Under the pieces are notes generated by a model, which was given only the letters and a program-made list of their open reading frames with translations, did not search any database and had not been told where the DNA came from. The translations under genes and the position numbers were made by a program. 28,029 bases of DNA from Methanobacteriota archaeon (GTDB taxonomy: Archaea; JACRDV01), in NCBI GenBank assembly GCA_024860865.1, contig JACRDV010000008.1:1-28029 (forward strand), in the 5' to 3' direction. Positions within the stretch are counted from its first letter, which is position 1. The number at the start of each line of letters is the position of its first letter. Below, one piece after another: positions 23,091 to 28,029 of this stretch.

Positions 23091-24065
23091 AATAGCGCCA
23101 ATGTTAGCACATATTTCAGAACCATTTGATTCAAACGAGTGGTTATTTGAGATCAAAATTTCTTGGTAGTTTTTTGCCAGGAAATGGTCATATTTGATGG
23201 TACTAGGACAATTGCTTTTCTTGGAAAAACAACTCGTCTTCAAAATCGTCGCTTTATAGATTTAACGTACCGTTACCCTGAACTCCAGCAATTAAATCGA
23301 AATATTAAGGCAAAAGAGGCGATTCTCGATGGAGAGATTATTGTATTCCAAAATGGATTGTCAAATTTTTACAAATTACAAGAAAGAGAACATCAAACGA
23401 AAAAGTTTAAGATAAATCTACTTTCTGAGCAAATGCCCGCAGTTTATGTAGCTTTTGATTTACTTTACTTAAATGGAAAGAAGTTAGTTACTCAACCTCT
23501 TATTAAACGAAGAGAATTATTAAGTAAAACAGTCAAAGAGGATGAGCGCATTCTTGTTTCACAATATATTTTTGAGTATGGCAAATCTTACTTCAAAGAG
23601 GCAAAAAAACGTGGATTAGAAGGGATAATGGCTAAGCAAATAGGTAGCCCATATCTAATTGGAATGCGTAGCCGATATTGGTTGAAGATAAAGAATTTGA
23701 AAACACTTGATTGCGTTATAGCCGGCTACACAAAGGGAGAAGGTTGGCGGACAAAATACTTCGGAGCTTTAGTTTTGGGTTGCTATTATAGAGGAAAGTT
23801 GACTTATATCGGAAGAGTTGGAACAGGATTAAATGTCTCTGAATTCGAGTTAATTACTCCTCAGTTTGAAAAACTTAAAACAAAAGATTGCCCTTTTTCT
23901 GAAAAGCCAAGGTTTCCCTCGGATATAGAGGTAACGTGGATCAAACCAGAGCTTGTTTGTGAAGTAAAATTCATGAATTTATCCCGAGACCTAAAATTGC
24001 GGGCTCCTAGTTTTATTCGCTTACGGAATGATAAGTGGCCAAAGGATTGTGAGTTAGAAATTTGA
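23071..24065 (+). pseudogene. LigD-type ATP-dependent DNA ligase, interrupted in the KxDG motif
   Basis: From ATG 23071 (GAGGTG upstream) to TGA 24065 this gene would encode a 319-residue ligase if 35 bases at 23158-23192 were absent. N-terminal FDSNEWLFEIK ends in the catalytic Lys29; the insertion follows at once, bringing an in-frame TAG, and the frame resumes with FDGTRTIAF. All later ligase motifs are intact: LDGE (motif III), VAFDLLYLNG, EGIMAK (motif IV), WLKIKN (motif V), and an OB fold with GRVGTGLN and RAPSFIRLRNDK. Length and order match the stand-alone ligase module of LigD. With ku directly upstream, its job would be sealing ends in non-homologous joining. As written the gene cannot make the full enzyme; the reading from about 23184 lacks the nucleophilic Lys. 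Either it is freshly inactivated or the insert is removed or bypassed. Confidence 0.85.
23158..23192 (+). other. 35-nt hairpin insertion inside the ligase active-site codons
   Basis: The insert divides ATCAAA from TTTGAT, which are contiguous in the remnant copy upstream, so its borders are exact. ATTTCTTGG pairs with CCAGGAAAT (nine pairs including one G-U in RNA) around the loop TAGTTTTTTG, leaving GGTCATA at the 3' side. The flanking bases ATCAAA and TTTGAT are themselves complementary, so flanks and insert stack as one long stem. Confidence 0.8.
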
Positions 24066-24213
24066 ATTAATTTTCAGAAAGACAATGCATATATTTTTTA
24101 TCTTACCTTGTAAAAATCTTAATAATTTCTAATTTAAAGAAACTTCTGAATTAGAAAGACAAAGAGCAGAATGGTAACAAATATCTTTTGTTTTTAACTA
24201 ACTTGTAAACTAT

Positions 24214-24453
24214 ATGCGCACTAAAAAAATAAACCCAAATTTACAAACCAAATTAACGATTCAAAATTATTCAGCTCTAAATGAAATTGAAACAGAAACA
24301 AAAATAACTGAATTTGAATCTACTGAAATACCAAATGAAATAGAAAACCTGGCTTTTTTGCCAATTCTAAAGAAAGAGTGCAAACGATGTGGAAGTTCCT
24401 TTGCCACACATTTTGAGTCTGTAGAATTTTGCGCGAATTGTATAAAGTTATGA
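24214..24453 (+). CDS. Small zinc-ribbon protein of unknown function
   Basis: In this 79-residue protein the first 50 residues are polar and Glu/Thr-rich, probably disordered (NEIETETKITEFESTEIPNE). The C-terminus holds a compact zinc ribbon with Cys56-x2-Cys59 (CKRC) and Cys73-x2-Cys76 (CANC). Such proteins often act as adaptors or in RNA/protein contacts, but nothing specifies the partner. ATG follows TATA-like sequence after a short AT-rich leader without a clear Shine-Dalgarno, so translation may be leaderless. No operon partner. Confidence 0.6.
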   Translation: MRTKKINPNLQTKLTIQNYSALNEIETETKITEFESTEIPNEIENLAFLPILKKECKRCGSSFATHFESVEFCANCIKL

Positions 24454-24494
24454 TTTTTAGTATTTTCAAATATATTGGAACCAAAATACCCTAA

Positions 24495-24516
24495 ATTCAG
24501 TGATTTTTCACTGAAT
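24495..24516. promoter_or_regulatory. Perfect 9-bp inverted repeat (operator or terminator)
   Basis: ATTCAGTGA and TCACTGAAT are perfect inverted copies around TTTT, midway between the zinc-ribbon gene and the membrane protein at 24610. As RNA it is a neat tetraloop hairpin; as DNA it could be an operator. No T-run follows directly, so a classic terminator is less likely. Confidence 0.45.
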
Positions 24517-24609
24517 CACTTGAATTGAAGTCATAAAATAAGAAAGAATATTTCTTTTTAATGCACTAATTTTACTTGAGCAAGCAAAACTACCAATCAA
24601 GGGACTAAG

Positions 24610-24822
24610 GTGCCAATTAAACAAATACCTTGGTTTAAAGGGCTAACGATAGCAATAGAAGTTGTACTTACTATTTTGATTTCGGGTCTATTATGTGGGA
24701 TCGCAGGCTACTTTCTATGGAGTTCTAATCCGATCTTTGGATTCGTTTTTGGAATGAGCATCGGTTTTTTCTTAGGGCTGATTTTTGCATTTTGGGCTAT
24801 AATTAAAATTTATGGTAAATAG
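24610..24822 (+). CDS. Small two-helix membrane protein (AtpZ/AtpI-like in appearance)
   Basis: This 70-residue protein has two long membrane helices, about residues 13-32 (AIEVVLTILISGLLCGIAGY) and 41-64 (PIFGFVFGMSIGFFLGLIFAFW), and a short basic tail. Gly-rich helices and the loop with WSSNPIFG recall AtpZ-type proteins encoded beside F-type ATPases, but no ATPase genes are near, so I do not assign that role. It begins at GTG with AAGGGA eight bases upstream. Convergent with the UPF0173 gene. Confidence 0.6.
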   Translation: MPIKQIPWFKGLTIAIEVVLTILISGLLCGIAGYFLWSSNPIFGFVFGMSIGFFLGLIFAFWAIIKIYGK

Positions 24823-24838
24823 TTCAAAAAGCATGTCG

Positions 24839-25534
24839 CTATTTTGAATATGTATAAATCTGTCCCTTTTTTAGTTCTACGACCTTTACATAAGGCATTT
24901 GCTCATCAACATGCCTTTTGAATTTAGGGCCTTCAACTTCAATTAAATCTGTGTGATGCGGTATAACTACTTTTGGCGAAATTAACTCAACTGCATGAAG
25001 AGCCGAAGTGATAGAAACGCCAGGGGCTATCCCAACGGGAATGATTGCTATATCAGGCTTGTATTTCTCACCGATCTTTTTCATACCATCGAATGTTTGG
25101 GAATCAATTGCGTGGTAAATTACAATACCATCGTCAGTTTCAAATACAAATGTTAACGGCATTTGAGATGGATGTCTTGCTCTTTCTGCTGTAATTTTGA
25201 TCTTTCCAATGTTGAAAGAATCACCCATATTTATTGTCTTGATTTTATCTTGAGGTATATCTTCTAATTGTCTTGCCACTACTGGAGAGGTCAAAATGGT
25301 TGCATTGGTATTTTTTTGTATAGATGATACTAAATCTGGATCAAGATGATCATAATGTTCGTGGGAAATCAGAATAAGATCTGCTTTTTTGACTTCAAAA
25401 CCTTTGATTTGATATGGATCTATTATTACTGTGGTCGATGGTATTTTAAGAGCAGTTCCAGAGTAACTATTAAACCACATTAACGCTGCGCTTTTAGGCT
25501 TTACTTCTAATTTTTCTAATTCTGTGAATGCCAT
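24839..25534 (-). CDS. Metallo-beta-lactamase fold hydrolase, UPF0173 family
   Basis: This 231-residue protein has the UPF0173/UlaG-like pattern. A strand-rich start contains GTALKIPSTTVIIDPY, then the metal motif SHEHYDHLDPD (HxHxDH), the HPSQMPLTFVFETDDGIVIYHAIDSQ segment, and HHTDL near the C-terminus as a further metal-ligand region. These enzymes bind two metal ions; UPF0173 members have no agreed substrate, and similarity to UlaG and RNase Z-like hydrolases is structural. Start at ATG with GGAAG upstream. No signal peptide; cytoplasmic. It is divergent from the structured RNA candidate at 25735. Confidence 0.9.
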   Translation of the reverse strand: MAFTELEKLEVKPKSAALMWFNSYSGTALKIPSTTVIIDPYQIKGFEVKKADLILISHEHYDHLDPDLVSSIQKNTNATILTSPVVARQLEDIPQDKIKTINMGDSFNIGKIKITAERARHPSQMPLTFVFETDDGIVIYHAIDSQTFDGMKKIGEKYKPDIAIIPVGIAPGVSITSALHAVELISPKVVIPHHTDLIEVEGPKFKRHVDEQMPYVKVVELKKGQIYTYSK

Positions 25535-25734
25535 TTAACTTCCAATAAATTAACACTTATAAGGGATATTTAACATTTCTTAGGAAACTTTTTCAGAACA
25601 TTTTTTAAAAATAAAAAAATTAAAAGGTCAATTTTTTAAGCGGATATCGATTACGAGCAAGTAAAATTTTGTTCAATTAGAAACATAAAGCTTATGGGCT
25701 ATTTTTTTGGGATAGTTTCGAGCAATAGAGTTTT
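25535..25734. other. AT-rich intergenic stretch, promoter side of the UPF0173 gene
   Basis: No open frame stands out. The part next to 25534 holds TATA-like A/T runs for the leftward gene. From about 25690 the sequence becomes less AT-rich as it enters the structured RNA candidate. Confidence 0.3.
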
Positions 25735-25845
25735 AAAATTGGCACGGCAACGAAAATAGTTTGCCATGCTTTCGTAGAGATTATTAACGAGCCATCTACG
25801 AAAGGCTCGGGGTGAAAATTTGAGGCCAACACCCAAATTTTTTAT
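25735..25845 (+). ncRNA. Candidate structured RNA with pseudoknot and intrinsic terminator
   Basis: Several stems lie in succession in otherwise very AT-rich DNA. GGCAA (25746-25750) pairs with TTGCC (25761-25765). CTTTCGTAGA (25769-25778) pairs perfectly with TCTACGAAAG (25795-25804), and the loop between them contains CGAGCC (25788-25793), complementary to GGCTCG (25804-25809) just 3' of that stem: an H-type pseudoknot. GGGTG (25810-25814) then pairs with CACCC (25830-25834), followed by T6ATTTT. The order of hairpin, pseudoknot and terminator looks like a riboswitch-type leader or a small RNA. It matches no class I can name. The nearest downstream gene is cutA, 190 bp away beyond an extremely AT-rich stretch. 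Confidence 0.45.
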
Positions 25846-25846
25846 T
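25810..25846 (+). terminator. Intrinsic terminator-like hairpin and T-run
   Basis: GGGTG/CACCC stem with an inner TTG/CAA pair set, followed after AAA by TTTTTTATTTT. It would end the structured RNA upstream of it. Archaeal termination relies mainly on T-runs, so the run alone may suffice. Confidence 0.5.
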
Positions 25847-26034
25847 TTAAATAATAATATATAAATGTTATTAATATAATATATTTAATAAAATAATTTT
25901 TAATTTAAAAAACTTTTGAGCTCAAATTTAGAATTTAATAGAAATACTGGCTTCTCAGCAAATAATTTTTCTGCTATTCAAAGACTTTGCTAAAAATATA
26001 GATATCTTTAACCAAAGTAGGTTGAGGTGTTAAA
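25847..26034. promoter_or_regulatory. AT-rich promoter region of cutA
   Basis: It is almost pure A/T from 25847 to 25910 (TATATAAATG, TATAATATATTT and similar), giving several candidate TATA boxes. GTTGAGGTG at 26020-26028 is the ribosome binding site of cutA. Confidence 0.4.
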
Positions 26035-26364
26035 ATGGATTTAGTTTTAGTATACATAACTGCCCCTAATGCTGAAGAAGCGCAGCGAATTGGCGATATT
26101 TTGGTTCAAGAGCGATTAGCAGCTTGCATAAATATAATTCCTGAGATTCAATCAACATATTGGTGGGAAAACAAAATTGAGCGCGCAAAAGAAGCAGTAA
26201 TAATCGCTAAAACAAAACAAGGAGCAGTTGATCGCTTAATTAAGCGAGTTAAAGAAGTCCATAGTTATCAAGTTCCTTGCATAATTGCGTTTCAAATTTT
26301 GGCAGGAAATCCAGATTTTTTAAATTGGGTAAGAGCTGAGGTAAGTAATAAAGTATTATTTTAA
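26035..26364 (+). CDS. cutA: Divalent cation tolerance protein CutA1
   Basis: This 109-residue, small trimeric ferredoxin-like-fold protein has the CutA signature: VYITAPNAEEAQRIGDILVQERLAACINI at the start, STYWWENKIERAKEAVIIAKT in the middle, and VHSYQVPCIIAFQILAGNPDFLNWV near the end. Length is exactly that of the family. CutA proteins bind divalent metals such as copper and are very stable; their cellular role is debated. ATG preceded by GAGGTG at good spacing. Downstream, after 23 bp, comes the nucleotidyltransferase, probably on the same transcript. Confidence 0.96.
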   Translation: MDLVLVYITAPNAEEAQRIGDILVQERLAACINIIPEIQSTYWWENKIERAKEAVIIAKTKQGAVDRLIKRVKEVHSYQVPCIIAFQILAGNPDFLNWVRAEVSNKVLF

Positions 26365-26387
26365 TAATGTTTTGTATCTAAAATGAT

Positions 26388-27110
26388 TTGGTGGCGGAAA
26401 TTACAGTTAGGCCAGAAAAAGAAGCTTTTAGAGAAATTATTTATGATACCTATTGCTGGAAAATTTTAAAAGACCTTCGTAGCCAAGCTGCTGAAATTAT
26501 GGAAGTCCTATCAAAAAATAACATCAGCTCAATGGTTCACGGAAGTTTAGCTCGCGGGGATGTCGATAAAGAGTCAGACATAGATGTTTTCATTTCCCAA
26601 ACTATTCCATCATTCCAAATTGAGATTGCCCTTGAAGATGCGGGTTATAAACCAATTTTAAGGGAAATAGTTCAAGCAACACCTTGGCAGTTGATAAAAG
26701 CTCATTTTTACATTTCTGAAAAGAAAGTCGTCAGTTGGCCTTTAATTTCGCCAAAGAAAGCTGAACTTGAGTTTTATTACTTTGGCGGAGCGGCAACTCT
26801 CCCTCAACTTAGGAACAACGTAAGAGTGCCAGGTGTTGATAAGCGACTGATTGTTATATTGCCCATTGAAAAAGGTCATCAAGAAGTTCCGGTTTTAGCG
26901 TACGGCGAAGGAAAAGTTGCAAAGCTTTTAAACATTAGCCTTGATGCTGTAAAAGAGCGTGTTCAAGTATTAACGAGAAGGGCAGAAATTGGTCATACTG
27001 GAATTTATATCAAGAGAGCGCTAGGACCTGACGAAACTTACGAGGATGTTTTTAGAAAACTCATTGTTGAGCATCCTGTTATCAAAAAGCGCATTCGTGA
27101 AACGGAATGA
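26388..27110 (+). CDS. Archaeal nucleotidyltransferase domain protein (Pol beta superfamily)
   Basis: This protein has 240 residues. The NTP_transf_2 core is clear: MVHGSLARGDVDKESDIDVFI near residues 50-70, that is GS-x-x-RGD followed by the SDIDVFI pair of metal-binding aspartates. The C-terminal third (KLLNISLDAVKERVQVLTRRAEIG, IYIKRALGP) looks like a helix-turn-helix or RNA-contacting helical domain. Proteins of this two-part layout are widespread in archaea as predicted nucleotidyltransferases without known substrate. TTG at 26388 and the adjacent GTG are both possible. Its stop overlaps the start of nth in ATGA, so the two are coupled. Confidence 0.88.
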   Translation: MVAEITVRPEKEAFREIIYDTYCWKILKDLRSQAAEIMEVLSKNNISSMVHGSLARGDVDKESDIDVFISQTIPSFQIEIALEDAGYKPILREIVQATPWQLIKAHFYISEKKVVSWPLISPKKAELEFYYFGGAATLPQLRNNVRVPGVDKRLIVILPIEKGHQEVPVLAYGEGKVAKLLNISLDAVKERVQVLTRRAEIGHTGIYIKRALGPDETYEDVFRKLIVEHPVIKKRIRETE

Positions 27111-27754
27111 AAGCAAAAACGATAATTCAAAAATTGATGAAAATTTATCCTTCTGAACTATGGGATTTTAAAAAGCTGGAAGATCCATTTGAATGTTTAG
27201 TTTGGACCATTCTTTCGCAACAGACTACTTCAAAAAATGCTGAAGTTGCATTCGAACAACTTTGGAAAAAATTTAATAACATTCAAAAACTTGCTTCAGC
27301 AAATCGAACTGAAGTTTCAAAATTAATTTACACGGCAGGTTTATCAGCTCAAAAATCAAATTATCTTATTAAGTCTTCAAGAGAAATCTTAAAAAAATAT
27401 GATGGGGGCCTAAAAGCAGTTCTTAAAAAGCCTGAGACTGAAGCTCGAAAAGAATTAATGGTCCTTCCAGGAGTTGGATTAAAAACAGCTGATGTTATTT
27501 TATGTTTTGCAGGCGGAAGAGACACTATTCCTGTTGATACCCATGTTTTTATAGTCTCAAGGAGGCTTGGATTAGCAAGTGGCAAAACAGTGTCAAAGGT
27601 TAAAGCAGAACTAGAAGCAGTGATTCCACCAAAACTTAGAAGATTCGGACATTTATTGCTAATTCAACTTGGAAGAGATTATTGTAAGGCTCGAAACCCA
27701 AAATGTTCAATATGCCCAGTTAATAAATTTTGTACATATTATCAAGGAATATGA
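27107..27754 (+). CDS. nth: Endonuclease III (DNA glycosylase/AP lyase)
   Basis: This 215-residue protein, the standard Nth length, has all features of a bifunctional enzyme removing oxidised pyrimidines: substrate-side ILSQQTTSKNA, HhH hairpin LPGVGLKTADV with catalytic Lys126, catalytic Asp144 in PVDTHVF, and the C-terminal [4Fe-4S] loop Cys193-x6-Cys200-x2-Cys203-x5-Cys209. It overlaps the nucleotidyltransferase by four bases (ATGA). With cutA upstream this forms a likely three-gene transcript. It is also a useful contrast to the HhH protein at 21313, which lacks both the Lys and the Fe-S loop. Confidence 0.97.
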   Translation: MKAKTIIQKLMKIYPSELWDFKKLEDPFECLVWTILSQQTTSKNAEVAFEQLWKKFNNIQKLASANRTEVSKLIYTAGLSAQKSNYLIKSSREILKKYDGGLKAVLKKPETEARKELMVLPGVGLKTADVILCFAGGRDTIPVDTHVFIVSRRLGLASGKTVSKVKAELEAVIPPKLRRFGHLLLIQLGRDYCKARNPKCSICPVNKFCTYYQGI

Positions 27755-27815
27755 ATTGGAAGTAATCCATTTGGTAGAAAAAATTCGGTTTATGCATATA
27801 ATTTTTTAAAAAATT

Positions 27816-28029
27816 TTAAGAGAAAAGTCTTTTTAGATTAAAATTAGCCAACTTTTTCTTGCGCTTTACAACTACTTTTAACCGTTTTTTCATTTTAGGA
27901 ACTGGAATTCCCAACTGTTGTAACCCAACAATTTTAATTGAGTGCTTTTGGTTTTTAAACCAATTTTGGATGACTATACCATTAGTCTCAAAATATTTTA
28001 AATAATTAGATACTGTCATTGCATTAATC
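27816..28029 (-). CDS. Helix-turn-helix-like protein, C-terminal part (continues past the window)
   Basis: The minus frame is open from the right edge to a stop at 27816; an ATG at 28017-28019 exists but the frame continues upstream of it (INA before MTVSN), so the gene probably starts outside the window. TVSNYLKYFETNGIVIQNWFKN resembles the recognition helix and wing of a winged-helix protein, followed by HSIKIVGLQQLGIPVPK and a strongly basic tail (KKRLKVVVKRKKKL). It may be a DNA-binding regulator; no family can be named from this part. It is convergent with nth, 62 bp apart. Confidence 0.5.
   Translation of the reverse strand, partial: INAMTVSNYLKYFETNGIVIQNWFKNQKHSIKIVGLQQLGIPVPKMKKRLKVVVKRKKKLANFNLKRLFS

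Noticed and set aside
23158-23192. Classical bulge-helix-bulge archaeal intron
   Set aside because: The flanks pair and the insert forms a hairpin, but I find no four-base central helix with two three-base bulges; the 3' side has a single seven-base bulge instead.
23037-23243. Minus-strand open frame across the ligase start
   Set aside because: Antisense to ligase sequence; Asn/Ser/Phe-rich and without start signals.
24610-24822. Subunit of an ATP synthase (AtpZ/AtpI)
   Set aside because: Only the general two-helix look agrees, and no ATPase genes are nearby.

Overview
The window looks like a piece of an AT-rich, anaerobic archaeal chromosome. Supporting signs are TATA-box-like promoters with very short or absent leaders, frequent TTG/GTG starts set by GAGGTG-type ribosome binding sites, and a gene set typical of archaea: a Ni-CO dehydrogenase with CooF-type ferredoxin and an HdrB-like protein, a THUMP protein, a V4R protein, archaeal Nth and CutA, and membrane-anchored winged-helix regulators. 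A Bathyarchaeia-like lineage is my best guess, but it is only an inference. I saw no tRNA, rRNA, CRISPR array or transposase.

Layout. 1-540: start of an Xaa-Pro peptidase gene running off the left edge. 706-888: stump of a BtrH-type protein. 1049-8377: two very large FtsX/MacB-like permeases, each an internal duplication, convergent on one LolD-type ATPase; a secreted protein with cell-wall-binding repeats heads the minus-strand operon. 8505-9162: decayed small gene, then a YgiT/AbrB-type antitoxin-like regulator. 9266-11156: membrane-anchored winged-helix regulator, a divergent small gene with a palindromic operator between them, and a SIMPL protein. 11464-15021: minus-strand operon cooF - cooS - small Cys-free protein - HdrB-like protein, a possible route from CO oxidation to a disulfide or quinone-like acceptor. 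15181-16193: two membrane proteins in one operon. 16258-16570: GC-rich, structured, possibly non-coding island. 16805-17864: several tiny Cys-containing proteins. 18078-21198: THUMP, V4R, a frameshifted zinc ribbon, DJ-1/PfpI and an HTH regulator. 21313-24065: DNA end-repair locus with an HhH glycosylase-like protein, Ku, a broken N-terminal copy of a LigD-type ligase, and the ligase itself, whose active-site motif is split by a 35-nt hairpin insertion. 24214-25534: zinc ribbon, small membrane protein and UPF0173 hydrolase. 25735-25845: candidate structured RNA with a pseudoknot and terminator. 26035-27754: CutA, nucleotidyltransferase and endonuclease III. 27816-end: partial HTH-like gene.

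The points I would follow up first are the ligase insertion, the two candidate structured RNAs and the CO dehydrogenase/HdrB-like operon. Several genes need one or two frameshifts to read through; this may be real gene decay or assembly indels, and the two cannot be separated from sequence alone.
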